Shown here: piece after piece, positions 33,472-45,432 of the stretch
Layout of the letters: every line of letters begins with the position of its first letter
Position numbering within the stretch: position 1 is the first letter of the stretch
NCBI GenBank assembly: GCA_036365455.1
Contig: JAWQUS010000008.1
Coordinates: 14,243,501-14,307,500 of the forward strand
Source: Macrosoma leucophasiata
Lineage: Eukaryota > Arthropoda > Insecta > Lepidoptera > Hedylidae
Length of the DNA: 64,000 nt
Direction of reading: 5' to 3'
Notes under the pieces: generated by a model
Told to the model about the DNA's origin: nothing
The model's database searches: none
Seen by the model: the letters and a program-made list of their open reading frames with translations, nothing else
Translations under genes and position numbers: made by a program

Positions 33472-35200
33472 TTTGATTTTAACAATAACACCTTTTATTT
33501 GATAAGTTATGCAATGGACTTTAAAAAACTCTTTTTGAAAATTACAATGTTGAAAGCACACAACAGTAATCATTACCTACTCTGTACTTGCAAGTAATGA
33601 TCATGATTATTAAATACAAAAGTAGCCAACATCACAGAACACCATTGTTCAGACACTGAATTAACCGATACGTTGTGCACGATCCGTTCAATCCTTCAAT
33701 TCAGGTCGGTGTGATTAAATTCGAGAGCCTATCGTTCACGAAATTCATACGCAAAACGAATTTAACCGTGTGGATGAAACTGATGATAAAATTTTTCACA
33801 TTTGGTTGCACAAATTAACGTTATTAATCAATAATGTCTTTAGAATGATAAATAAAGTTGTGGTAGTTTATAAATTAAGGGCGTTTCGGCTGACGATGTA
33901 GAGGGAGGAGATAAGCCTCCTTAGCCAAATTGGTTAGCGATAATCATTGACACTATAGTAAACGATGTTAATGTATGGATCGTCATAGATATATGACGTG
34001 ACTTATATAGAAGAAGACAAGAATTTCTCATGCATTTGTTTTGTTTACCAATGGTAGCTAGTCGACATGGCTAGGAAGTCGTTAACTGACCATGCTAAGG
34101 GAAATGCCATCTAGTAAATGTATGCAAACTGTCAGTCAAATGTGCCATAAGATGGACTACTGTATAGTATTACATATTCTCTGGTATAGTGTAAATTTTG
34201 TAGTAGTATGTAATTATTATAGTACCCACCACTGGTAATGCATATCTATAGATTTGAATTAATGTGATAATCTGTATTTTAATCTTAAAAAAAATAATTA
34301 GATTAAAATAAAAAAAGTTATTTATAAAGATGGTTTCAAACAGTTTTATAATGATGTTCCACGAACTTTATACACTTTGTAAGGCGTATTAAAGCGCACC
34401 GTTAACACCAAATATTGTAGGACACAATATTAATTATATTACATTTGTTAGAGTACAATCAAGTAAGTAGCCGGGATGACATAAAAAAGGTTGTTGAATA
34501 ATATTCCGAGGCAACCGCTTCAAACCGATTCAACAAAAGAGCAGAAATTAAATTTACGCGACGCAAAGAAAAAACTAGTTACAAGAGGAAATTGGTGGAG
34601 ACAGTGACAAATTGTACCCGCAAGAGTATTTCTGTTCACTCTAACACACTTATGTGCTTATTTTTCATTTCTTTCAGCGTGCATGAACACGGCCTCGTAC
34701 AACTGTACCGGTGTAATTGTTGTTGAATTAATAAATACCAATTTTCAACCCTATAAAGCCGCTGTCTTTAAATCTGAATTGTTAATATTTACGATGTTAC
34801 TACGTTTGGTTGACTCACGAATTAAACAGGAATATATGCATAGTAAAATAAACACCGCTTTAGGAGAGAGGCGTGTAATGTAATGCGAGATATGGTATTA
34901 GAAATATTATCCTCATATATTATTTGATGATGATTAAGATACTTCCTTATAACTTCATTGTTGTGCTAAAGGGAATGTAATTGACACGTATTTTTGTATT
35001 CCTCATGTAGGTAATATTCTTTAGGCTAATGCTCGGTTTTCGTAAATAAAAGTGGAAATTTTATTAAAAAATATACATTTAAACGTAATGTTAGGTACTT
35101 AATCCTTTTGGACCCAAATTCAAACTAGCTAGAAAATTTGGAAAACGCTTTTATTTACTTATCTATTTGGAATAAAAATGAAGTAATAGAAATTTCATTT
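33472..35200. other. Intron 1, nothing recognised
   Basis: Mostly unique-looking AT-rich DNA. Small open frame at 34683-34883 has no signature. Confidence 0.45.
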
Positions 35201-35204
35201 TACC

Positions 35205-35258
35205 ATACATCATCCATATCACTCACTAAGGAATGAGTGAGTGATATGGATGATGTAT
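35205..35258. repeat. Perfect palindrome, 23-bp arms
   Basis: Arms 35205-35227 and 35236-35258 are exact reverse complements around an 8-base loop. Confidence 0.85.
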
Positions 35259-35975
35259 TTTTGTGACTTGCCTTCTGTCAAATTTTTGTTTGGCTGATAA
35301 TATAGTTAATAAAACTTTATAATTACGAGTTTCTTTACTGGAGGCATTTAAAGACATGACCTCAATTGGAGACAATGGGCTTAAATGGCTTAACCAGTAC
35401 TGATTTACTAATCATAGACAATCCATTTATTGATGTAGATATTATCAAATATAATCTTTTTGTCTAAGTATCACAGGTATAGAGCGCACGATATAGTAGT
35501 ATTGTTATTTTTCATTTCAATTAGCTTAACGTGTTTTCCAACTTATTCATTTAAGCTCATGTTTAATGCACATATTATTTGCATAAAAGTAAGGTTTGTG
35601 TATTATTTCATTGGTATAACTCCATTGATGGAGTTCGTTGTATGGTGCCACTATTACCTTCTACTTACCGCTAAATAGTAGTCAACTCGTTCATAAACAA
35701 ACATAAGATACCTACGTTTAAGTTATAATATGCTTTGTCTTTGTCAGTTGCATTGTTAATTGCGCAGGATAAAAGACAAAGGAGAGATTAGTAACACTTC
35801 AGCTTAAATACGTTTATGAATAAGGAGGTTAGTGTTAAACGCTGCTGTGTTCTGGTGATAGGTATGTATGTGGATCTCTGCTATTTCTGGAAAGGAAACA
35901 AATAAAATTTAGGCGTTAGGTCATAAAACATTTATAACAGACTTAAAACAAGGTCAAACAACTTCAGAACTAATA
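35259..35975. other. Intron 1, nothing recognised
   Basis: No recognisable gene or repeat up to the mariner end. Confidence 0.45.
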
Positions 35976-36868
35976 GGTTGGGGAAAAAGTCTTTTCGCAT
36001 TATAGTTTGTATGAACTTGTAATAAAATCTCTTTGGCTGTAGTATTTGTATCTGGCTGGTTTTGGTATCATTGAAAGTTAAAACTTTTAAAAACATAATT
36101 CCAAATTCAAATTAGGCAAATGTGTGATTTTCATTTGTTTTTCGTACTGTCGAGATGAGTGAATCTAATGAAGAAATTCGATACATTTTAAAATTTTACT
36201 ACACAAAAGGTAAAAATGCAACGCAAGCCGCGAAAAAAATTTGCGATGTTTATGGACCTAGTGCAGTGTCTGTGCGAGTAGCACAAATTTGGTTTAAGCG
36301 TTTTCAAACCGGAAATTTTGATGTCAAAGATGCACCTCGCTCTGGTCGCCCTATTACGGATAAAATGGATGCCATTTTTGAAAAAGTGGAGCAAGATCGA
36401 CTATCAGTAGTTACGACGTAGCTGAAGAACTGAGAATTGATCACAAAACAGTTTTGGCGCATTTGAAAAAAGCTAGGTACAAGAAAAAGCTCGATATTTG
36501 GGTACCACACGAGCTCACTGAAAGAAACCTAATGAACCGTGTACTCATTTGTGATTCTTTATAACGACGTAATGAAACCGAATCATTTTTGAAGAAGCTG
36601 ATAACTGGTGATGAATAGTGGATCACGTACGACAAGAACGTGCGAAAAAGGTCGTGGTCAAAGGCCGGTCAGGCTTCACAGACTGTGGCGAAACCCGGGA
36701 TTGGAAGAGCATTATTCATTATGAGCTATTACCACCAGGCAGGACTATCGATTCTGAACTCTACTGCGAACAACTGATGAGACTAAAGCAAGAAGTTGAG
36801 AGAAAGCGGCCGGAATTGATCAACAGAAGGGGTGTGGTGTTTCACCATGATAACGCTAGACCTCGCTG
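35976..36868 (+). mobile_element. mariner-like transposon, broken, copy 1
   Basis: Left inverted end GGTTGGGGAAAAAGTCTTTT after a TA. The transposase starts at 36155: MSESNEEIRYILKFYYTKGK, then a paired-type helix-turn-helix (VRVAQIWFKRFQTGNFD, DAPRSGRP), WVPHELTERN, and the second catalytic motif HHDNARP at the end. It is dead: a frame break near 36395-36415, a stop in place of a codon near 36560, TAG in the GDE-W motif, and loss of everything after about 36868, including the third acidic residue and the right end. A cut-and-paste element of the Tc1-mariner superfamily. Confidence 0.9.
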
Positions 36869-37286
36869 AGCTGACCTGAGCTTGTCAATGGTAAGAGGGG
36901 ATCAGTTGAATTGTGTTCGTTACGGTGAAATGAAGTGCTGCTAGTGCTAGTTCAGTTTTAACACTACCTATATAGATAAAACAAAACTAATGCTATCTGT
37001 GTCTTATTAGTGCATCACATATTATAAAAATGATGTATCGAATCGATAAATTTATAGAAGTTCAGATTAATTTCTTTAAATTGGCAATCGATTAGTATTA
37101 AGTTCTTAGATTAACACATGAAATCGATTTCGATAGTTTTTAAAAAATATTTTTTTTTTCTCCAAGTACCTACTATCTATCTATCTATACTATCCAAGTA
37201 TAATCAAAATCAAAAAACAATTAAAAAAAATAAAAATTTCAAAATGTCATCGCCAGCCATATTCGCCATGTTGGTTTAGAGTTGCA
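36869..37286. other. Intron 1, nothing recognised
   Basis: AT-rich; no signature. Confidence 0.5.
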
Positions 37287-37314
37287 ATTCTAACTGCAAA
37301 TTTGCAGTTAGAAT
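37287..37314. repeat. Loop-free perfect palindrome, 28 bp
   Basis: ATTCTAACTGCAAA joined directly to its exact reverse complement. Confidence 0.85.
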
Positions 37315-37844
37315 GTTTGTAACTAATAATGTTTTGTAACTGCAAACAGAGCTAAATAAGTGAAAATATGCAGTAACAAACGTTTTTATATTGATTTTGC
37401 CTGTTAATGATATTGTGTACAATACATGGCCGGAGGTCCATACATTTTTGCAACATCTCCTTTCAATTCAATAGGCACATTGCTTTTAATACAAATTGTT
37501 TGTGACAGGCGGACAAATAGAAGCACATCTGATCTTTTAAGAGTTCTATTTTTTAACGTACGGAACCCTAAATTAAATTCATGCCTACATTTATTTTAAT
37601 ACAGCTAACCTATTCACTTGAGCCGAGTTTTGACTCAGCTGTGACATTCAAAGAAGTAATTAATCATTTAAAAATAGGTAGACATGAAACAGTTTACGAA
37701 ACATTTTCTTATGTAGTATGACTGTCTTTCCGTCTGTCTGTCACTGCCTATTTTCTTCAAAAGCACTTGACCGATTGAGTTGAAATTTGGTACGTATAAC
37801 ATGTTAATAGATCCGGTTTGTGCAAATTCAAATCATTTATTTGA

Positions 37845-37900
37845 AATTGGTCTACCGCTTGATTTCAGGGTTGCGGTTTCGATCCCCGCACAATGAGAAA
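37845..37900 (+). mobile_element. tRNA-derived SINE fragment
   Basis: GGTTGCGGTTTCGATCCCCG is a good B box with T-arm stem; the D-arm half is not recognisable, and CAAGCACGACTTAAATTATT continues as body. Confidence 0.5.
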
Positions 37901-37990
37901 AAGGCAAGCACGACTTAAATTATTCTTGTATAAATATGTTTAAAAAAAATGTATTTATGACCCAAACATGGACAAACGACGTAAATAAAT

Positions 37991-38037
37991 TAATTTCAAA
38001 AATACACGTAGTACTTCTACGTGTATGTTTGAAATTA
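37991..38037. repeat. Palindrome, 21-bp arms, one mismatch
   Basis: Arms 37991-38011 and 38017-38037 flank a 5-base loop; ATACACGTAG and CTACGTGTAT form the inner stem. Confidence 0.8.
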
Positions 38038-39093
38038 ATAAATAAATCTTTGGTTTTTCGTAAATTTTTATAGGATTATTTTTTATTTACTTACCATCCA
38101 TGTACCTAAACTTTTTGTTTGTTTACCATTATCATGTCGCAAAAACAAAAAAATACATTTAAAAAAGTGAAATTCATATAGTGCTCTCATTATTATATTA
38201 TTATTATTGTACATACGTAAACAATCAAAGTCGTTTATCTTATAATCGGCTGTAAAGTTCAGGCGAGCGAAGCTTAAATTAATGGAGCAGAATAACTTAC
38301 GACGGGCACTGCACGGCGAACATTATTTCGTAATAAATTAATAGTCCTCAATTAAATCGTTAATTTACCATACTTAGAATTGCTGAACATTTGCGCCATA
38401 TCAGTTATCAATATAGGTACATATAAAAAAACATAGACATGTCCCGTGTGTCCCGTACAATAAACAATTATTGTCAAAATATTTTAAGCCGCAATAAAGT
38501 ATGAAGAAAGTTATTATGTTATCCATATCTCTAAATGCCGCATAAAAAAAATACCTGTATTTATTTATATTTCACATACATCGAAAAATATTATAATAAA
38601 ACACACATGCATCAATAAAGATAAGATTGATTAAAATTATTTGAAGAAAACTATATTTCGTAACTTTATTTACACAAGTCTCCATTGCTCTTTTGAAAAC
38701 GATATAAATACACTCTTTATCAAGAAACTTAATTTAATATTTGCTTCAGTTTATTTAAGTTTACAAATTGTACAAAACTATTGTAGCTATATTTATAAGG
38801 TACTATGGAACGTTCAAACGTCCTGAGAGAATTTCAAGAAACTATTAACAATTACAGTTAAGTTTAATCTCATCGTGAAGTCCAACGAGGATGAGAAATC
38901 GTAAACAAAACAATTACAATTCTAGAAACGACAGTTATCATCTAAAGTTTCTGCAATCTATATAAACACAAACATATAGGTACGTAAATAAATTCCGTGC
39001 CAACATTCCATTAATAACATTTTTATTACTATGTTACTTATCATGTACCAATTTTCTTATTGTTATTACTACGTACTTACCTACTACTTACTA
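38038..39093. other. Intron 1, nothing recognised
   Basis: AT-rich with a short (ATT)n tract near 38195-38212. Confidence 0.5.
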
Positions 39094-39155
39094 GTAAAAA
39101 GCGGCGGTTATTTTTATATTACAAACAGACACTCCAATTTTATTTATTTGTATAG
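39094..39155 (-). mobile_element. Helitron-like 5'-end fragment
   Basis: AGTAAAAAGCGGCGGTTATT and TACAAACAGACACTCCAATT, ending TTGTATAGA|T, as in the 8735-9020 element. Confidence 0.6.
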
Positions 39156-40080
39156 ATGTATAGATATATTTAACGGACTGTTTTCTAAGGCAAGCGTAAT
39201 ATTTTATTTGAAGCTATGGATGGATAATTTAGCAGAAAGAACCGCAGAAAATATTTTTTATCGGGTCCATTTGTAGCATTAGGATGAGTTTACATTGGGT
39301 TGTGGTGTTTGTTCTAAGTACACAAATGTAAATATTTCCATGTGATTGTAATGAATCATTATTGCAAGGTGTCCATTAGGAGGCAAGATATTGTAGACCA
39401 GTCGAATTTCGAGAACAAACACCCGCTAATCGGCTTATCATCTGTTAGTCATCCTTAAAAGATTTCAACTTGAATAAGTCCTCGCTCGACCCTTACTTAT
39501 GCTGTTGAAGAGTGTTTTGACGACGTGTCAATTGAGGTGATTATACTCGTATTTTCATTGGTCAACGTAGAAACGTGCTGTATGATATACAGGCTACTAT
39601 TAAGAGAAAAAGGCCGACTTGTCGTTTATAAATGTCAACTCAATTTTGCTCCGAAAATTCCAGAAGCCCTAATTACGCCACCAAGAGTATTAAGTAAACA
39701 CAGCTCACTCTCAGAAGCATGCGGGAACACGTGAAAACATATACGTCGCGTATTGTAAATTTACGACAGAAAGTTTGAACCATATTGAGTCGTAAGCCGC
39801 TCTAAGTACAGCAAAATGACAAGATGCTCATTAAAGTAGCAAGAGCGTCCGCCCAGTGTAAATAGTTCTTTAGAATGAACCGCGGTATCTGAACGTTTCC
39901 TTTGGCAAGTCGCTGGAACGAACGCTAGGTACATGTACATGTCTGTCAGAGTCCCAACGCTTCGTGCCACATCATTAATTTCTACCTAATGTCTGAAACG
40001 AGCAAGGCGACGTTTCAGACCACATTTTGTGTTCACAAGCACGATAACAAAGCTCTAGATGTAGGTATCTTTGTTAACGT
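39156..40080. other. Intron 1, nothing recognised
   Basis: Less AT-rich around 39500-40000 but without protein or RNA signature. Confidence 0.4.
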
Positions 40081-40083
40081 AAC

Positions 40084-40235
40084 GTAACTTCATGCCTGTA
40101 TTCGCCGAAGGAGCAGGCAGAGGTAGGTAAATGCATTCAAGTTTACACGTTTCGTTAGTTATGTTTTGTCCAATGTAATGGTGGCGAGCCTATTATTATC
40201 TGCGGGCACATTACCAGACTTCGGGGGTTATTTAA
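40084..40235 (-). mobile_element. SINE body fragment
   Basis: TTCATGCCTGTATTCGCCGA, GCAGGCAGAGGTAGGTAAAT and GGTGGCGAGCC match the body of the SINE at 47932-48237; the tRNA head is missing. Confidence 0.6.
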
Positions 40236-40357
40236 CAACACACTAACTTCCTATGATCGATATCTATGCAATATTTCGTGTTGGATACTGTATAGCATCT
40301 AATTTTCTCATGAGTTTAAAAAATACGTTATATCTATGTAATATATTCTCTGATAGC

Positions 40358-40722
40358 AGAGTTCCAGTGATGGAGCTCGTGGACTGAGGTACCACCGCAT
40401 TACCTAATCTTACCGCTAAATGGTAGAGCTCTGTATGATAACCAAGTTACTGAAAGTTTTTCTTTTGTAATAAAGTTGGCGAACAAGCATGCAGACACAA
40501 CGATGTTAAAGGGTGACTGCAGCCTATAGACATCTACACAAAAACAAGAGCTCAAAACGATGCGTTGCTACCCCTGAGACCTTAGTTATTATGTCTCTGT
40601 GATAGTTATAACGGGGCCATACATCATACACCATCTTACCGGAAAATGATAATGTTGAACACTACCATTTGGCGGCAGATAGGTGCTAACGCCCTCTAGT
40701 ACACTGGAACTCTACCACCAGT
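40358..40722. repeat. Two family A pieces in opposite orientation
   Basis: 40358-40432 is the 5' part on the plus strand (AGTTCCAGTGATGGAGCTCG .. CTAAATGGTAG). 40458-40722 is a diverged near-complete copy on the minus strand, from a T-run through GGCGAACAAGCATGCAG to GGAACTCTACCACC. Confidence 0.65.
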
Positions 40723-41390
40723 AAGAAATTGCAATTAATATTATTATAAGAATTGCATTATTAATTTTATTTCATCAAACTAAAAACTACTTTCCTAGCG
40801 TAACAAAGAAAAACATATTTGCGTTACGCTTTTTAACATGCATGTTATTATTCCCTTAAAACTAATAACGTAGACTGTAGTCATAATTTAACTTTACAGC
40901 TACGATGATAAAGATTTGTTTACGTCACGTTAAACCGCAGGAATTGTACGTAAACTAACACCACGTTATCACAATTCGTACTTGTCTACGATGTGGATGA
41001 TATTTCCTGTATCCTATAACAATCCTCATGTCTGTCACTCAAGCTGAAAATGTTCACATTTACATATTCAGCACGTCGTACACCGTAACATATGAGTATG
41101 TAATACTAGCGATGTGATCCGATTGGAATTTACACTTGGAATTTGGATGGATACAATGGAATGGAATTAAAGTTATTATATTATTATGTATTAAATTTAT
41201 AATATTTTTTTAACAAATACTATTTCTATTTTTTGTGTTAAATCATTGAAACACTGTCACACAAAAAACAATCGCGCTTAAGGTACACTGCAGTTATATA
41301 TCGTTATAAAACATTTTGTAACAGAGCATAACATATTCTTGTATGCATGTGATAAACACTCCTCACACTAGTTCAACTCATTATTCATGA
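40723..41390. other. Intron 1, nothing recognised
   Basis: AT-rich; no signature. Confidence 0.5.
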
Positions 41391-41795
41391 CTAGCTGTGC
41401 CCGCGACTTTGTCTACGTGAGAAAAAGTATGATTGCCCAGTATCCGGACGAAGTCGTGGGCGCAGCTAGTATAAAAGTAGCCATAAGTTACTCCTTATTG
41501 CAACAGCTATCTGCCAGTGAAAGTCCCGTCAAAATCGGAGACACTCAAATTCTATGTATTTGTATGTAGTTATGTATGGATGTATGGTAGTATGGATGTA
41601 AAGGAGGCTCAAGTTACTCCTTATTACATCAACTATCTGCCAGTGAAAGTCCCGTCAAAATCGGAGACACTCAAATTCTGTTAATTTGTATGTAGGTATG
41701 TATGTATGTGTGTATGGTTGTATGGAGATAAAAGTAGCCTAAGTTACTCCTTGTTACATCAGCTACCTACCCATGGAATTTGAATTATCTTAAAA
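41391..41795 (-). mobile_element. Helitron-like element with internal ~127-bp tandem repeat
   Basis: Opens A|CTAGCTGTGCCCGCGACTTT; the stem partner GAAGTCGTGGGCGCAGCTAG lies at about 41449-41468. The block AAGTTACTCCTTATT..AGTGAAAGTCCCGTCAAAAT.. occurs at about 41486 and 41611, and its start again at 41737, with short GTAT-type repeats between. The 5' border is not found. Confidence 0.65.
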
Positions 41796-41806
41796 AATGC
41801 GAAGAG

Positions 41807-42702
41807 AAACACCACACCCCTTCTGTTGATCAATTCCAGCCGCTTTCTCTCAACTTCTTGCTTTTATCTCATCAGTTGTTCGCAGTAGAGTTCAGAATCG
41901 ATAGTCCTGCCTGGTGGTAATAGCTCATAATGAATAATGCCCTTCCAATACCACCACACACACAACATCACCTTAATGCGAGTTAACCCGGGTTTCGCCA
42001 CAGTCTGTGAAGCCTGACCAGCCTTTGACCACGACCTTTTTCGCACGTTCTTGTCGTACGTGATACACTTTTCATCACCAGTTATCAGCTTCTTCAAAAA
42101 TGATTCGGTTTCATTACGTCGTAATAAAGAATCACAAATGAGTACACGGTTCATTAGGTTTCTTTCAGTGAGCTCGTGAGGTACCCAAATATCGAGCTTT
42201 TTTTTGTACCCAGCTTTTTTCAAATGCGCCAAAACTGTTTTGTGATCAATTCTCAGTTCTTCAGCTACGGTGTGACTACTGATATGTCGATCTTTTTCAA
42301 AAATGGCATCCTTTTTATCCGTAATAGGGCGACCAGAGCGAGGTGCATCTTTGACATCAAAATTTCCGGATTGAAAACGCTTAAACCAAATTTGTGCTAC
42401 TCTCACAGACACTGCACTAGGTCCATAAACATCGCAATTGTTTTTCGCGGCTTGCGTTGCATTTTTACCTTTTGTGTAGTAAAATTTTAAAATGTATCGA
42501 ATTTCTTCATTAGATTCACTTATCTTGACAGTACGAAAAACAAATGAAAATCACACATTTGCATAATTTGAATTTGGAATTATGTTCTTTAAAATTTTAA
42601 CTTTCAATGATACCAAAACCAGCCAGATACAAATACTACAGCCAAAGAGATTTTGTTACAAGTTCATACATACTATAATGCGAAAAGACTTTTTCCCCAA
42701 CC
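41807..42702 (-). mobile_element. mariner-like transposon, broken, copy 2
   Basis: Right side carries the inverted end AAAAGACTTTTTCCCCAACC followed by TA. On the minus strand the transposase is open for 182 codons from 42412 and further upstream to the mutated start (ATG changed to ATA near 42518). Motifs: VRVAQIWFKRFQSGNFDVKD, RSGRP, HTVAEELRIDHKTV, WVPHELTERN, and the first catalytic motif ITGDEK (followed by C in place of the usual W). The frame stops soon after SELYCEQLMR. The 3' part is lost at about 41807, just before the second catalytic aspartate. Closely related to copy 1 but opposite in orientation. Confidence 0.9.
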
Positions 42703-43019
42703 TATTATACTAGTTTATTTTAATTTAATCTGTAATTATAAAAATACTTTATGAATAAGTAAACATTTATCTTTATTATAATGTTACCTTTATAGCGTTT
42801 TCTAATTAGTATTTAACATGTTAATTTCCGCCAGTAACAGAATTTAATGCGGTTATGACAATGACCCAGATATAGATATCGTATAACATTTTATAACCTC
42901 CTCCCCGACGACTCTACCGCTAGTCTACTAGTGGAGCAGAATTCTTCCAATGGCGCAGTCAGTCAACCAAATAATGAAGGTCAAATCATTTCAATAGGCG
43001 AAAGTAAATATAATATTCC
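42703..43019. other. Intron 1, nothing recognised
   Basis: AT-rich; no signature. Confidence 0.5.
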
Positions 43020-43183
43020 GAGATGGGCAGCAGTCGTCCCCCGGTAAAATCGCCAATCCGCATGCCAAGCGCAGCGATTATGGCATATTCATCCCTAATG
43101 ACGCACAACAATTTACTGGGCCTCTTGAGGGAAGGTTTTGTAAAACAGTGGAGCATCTTTCAGCTGAAATTATGAAGGTTAAA
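43020..43183 (+). repeat. Family B repeat with RTE-like tail
   Basis: CCAATCCGCATGCCAAGCGC, GCGATTATGGCATATTCATC, CCTAATGACGCACAACAATT, then AGTGGAGCATCTTTCAGCTG. The central block is the one also found in the 7048-8022 composite. Confidence 0.65.
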
Positions 43184-43257
43184 TAAACACTAACCACATT
43201 TTTCAATCGCGTATCAATAATATTAACTCATTATCAACCTCACTATTAACCTCAGGA

Positions 43258-43428
43258 TTTTTTTTATGTAATGAAAGTGGTAAACAAGCTTACAGTTTAC
43301 ATTGACGTTATGTGATGACTGCAGCCTATAGACACTTACACAAAGACCAAGTTCAAAATGCAGATGCGTTAACACTACTGTGGCCCAAGGTGTTATGCCT
43401 CTGTGCCGGAAATTACAGGGCCGTAAAT
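43258..43428 (-). repeat. Family A 3'-half
   Basis: T-run, AGTGGTAAACAAGCTTACAG .. GGAAATTACAGGGCCGTAAA; truncated at the family midpoint. Confidence 0.7.
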
Positions 43429-43867
43429 ATACGCATAATGAAATAAAATATAAGACTAATATACACTAATATAGTAATGCAATTTAGACTAATATTAGTC
43501 TAACAACAAACATATTTGCTTTCCTACAATATGATTTAAACCCCGAAGTTAAAATAATATAGACAATGAAGTTGCAACGTTTCCACTTCGAGCAGTTATC
43601 CAGAATAAAGTTTTCGCTCTATTTATCTACTGCAATATACTACGGGGAGGCAAACTGCAGCGAAAACAAAAACCTTCACAATAGACGTTGAATGGATAAA
43701 CTACAGATTAATCTGCATTTCAAAGGTGAAATTTACTAACATCAAATTTTAAATAAAGTACCACTTAATGTATTCTCAAACCATACGCGGTCGAGGTAAG
43801 GAAAGTAAACTCTTATGTTTTTGATTCGAATGAAACAAACAGTGTAAAAACAAATATAAGGAGAGTA

Positions 43868-44129
43868 CTAGCTGACCCGGCAAACTTCGTATTGCCTCAG
43901 AATGAAATAATGTGTCAAAGGTTTGATAGATACCTACGGACTATTTGTATGGAAAAATGCAATTGTGGTTTTTACTATTTCCCTTCAATTTCTTCATATT
44001 TTCTTACCTTTTAAACCTCCTCTGGACTTTCAAAAATCATTCAAAACCAAAATTAGCCAAATCGATCCAGCCGTTCTCGAGTTTTAGCGAGACTAACGAA
44101 CAGCAATTGAATTTTATATATATAGAAGA
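43868..44129 (-). mobile_element. Helitron-like element
   Basis: A|CTAGCTGACCCGGCAAACTT at the left and TATATATAGAAGA|T near the right. It shares most of its body with 32659-32885, which lacks the right border. Confidence 0.75.
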
Positions 44130-44205
44130 TATTGAAAAAAAAACAGTTAAATAAAGTTAATTACAATCAATGTATCTAACATTCAGTCGTATGTACACTT
44201 TACTG

Positions 44206-45432
44206 GTGGAAAAGTTGTAGTAGGTAGCTCAAGGGTGTAGGGCCAGATTACGTGATCTATCTGTCGCCAATTCATAGTGTTTAACACTATCGTGTTCCAG
44301 TTAAATAGTGATGTATGGGCAAGTCTATATACACGTATATCTAATACAGAGAAGAAACACTTTGGCCTCAGAGTGCATCATAGAGCAACACGGGCCACCT
44401 GCCGCGGCGGCTCCGGTATTGCCCTATAATTAGACCTGTTTTTGTGTAGATGGTTGTAGTATTCTCTAAACATCTATGTAAATAATATACACTGATATTA
44501 GTAAGTGCAATTAATATTTAAGACTTATATTAGTGTAACAATAAACGTATTTGCTTTTGTAGAACTTGATAATACATAACATTTTACCGGAATGGAATAG
44601 CGCTGAACACTACCATTTAGCGGCAAGTAAATTAGGTCTACCGCTATACCTAATTTATTTTGCAATATGTACATATAGGTTGTTATACCAACAACCTCTG
44701 CCATTAGAACGCTGCTACTACCAGTAATTTAAGTAGAGATAGCTAACTCGTCACTTATACGAAATCAATCAATTATAGCGTTTGTTGCCATCGTATAAGA
44801 TATCTTCGTAGTCAAGCGTTGATTTCTCTGCTAGAACAATACCTGATGTATCGGAGTGGAATCACCGTTTACTTTGTAATGTGACAGGCCGCGAGAAAAA
44901 TATAACAATTGATGTCCCATTGTTGGTGTACCGACATCGGTCCAACTGCAGACTCCGTTCCTCGCTAGAATGTTTCGAATGGACATAATAAATACTTACA
45001 ATAACCAACAAAAAATACTGCACGTCGACCTTAGGAAAGAGACTTCGGCTTATTTCGGGTCTCTAGAGTGTTATCTCTTTTGCATCTTAACCATGTGAAG
45101 TTTGTTGACCATTTTGATCAAGTTTTGACCAATACCGGACTATCAGTGCTTACGTAGACAGTGTGTAGCAGAGATAACGCTCTACAAAGTCGAAACTTTC
45201 CGATTGTCTTTTTCGTAGGCTCGATGTGCAAAATTTCTTGCTGCGTACTGTATTCCTATAGATATCTACATTAAGCGAAAGGTCTCCATACAAATTTGTT
45301 GCTATTAGAGATGTTTAAGATGTATTACTTACCGGAACACCATAGCGGTGAATATTGACACTAAGTTGCACATAGATCAGGTAATGCGGTGGTGTCTACG
45401 CCCTCCAACTCCGCCCCTGTGAGCTTTACTAT
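44206..45432. repeat. Three diverged family A pieces with a MITE between them
   Basis: 44206-44400 plus strand (TACTGGTGGAAAAGTTGTAG .. TTTGGCCTCAGAG), 44578-44725 minus strand (TTTTACCGGAATGGAATAGC), and 45326-45432 minus strand (TTACCGGAACACCATAGCGG). The interval 44726-45035 shows nothing recognisable. Confidence 0.55.
45040..45255. repeat. MITE-like element with TAGAGCGTTATCTC inverted ends, copy 2
   Basis: CTCTAGAGTGTTATCTCTTT at the left and GCAGAGATAACGCTCTACAA at the right; shared interior includes AAGTTTTGACCAATACCGGA. Reverse complement of the 17826-18040 copy. Confidence 0.7.
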
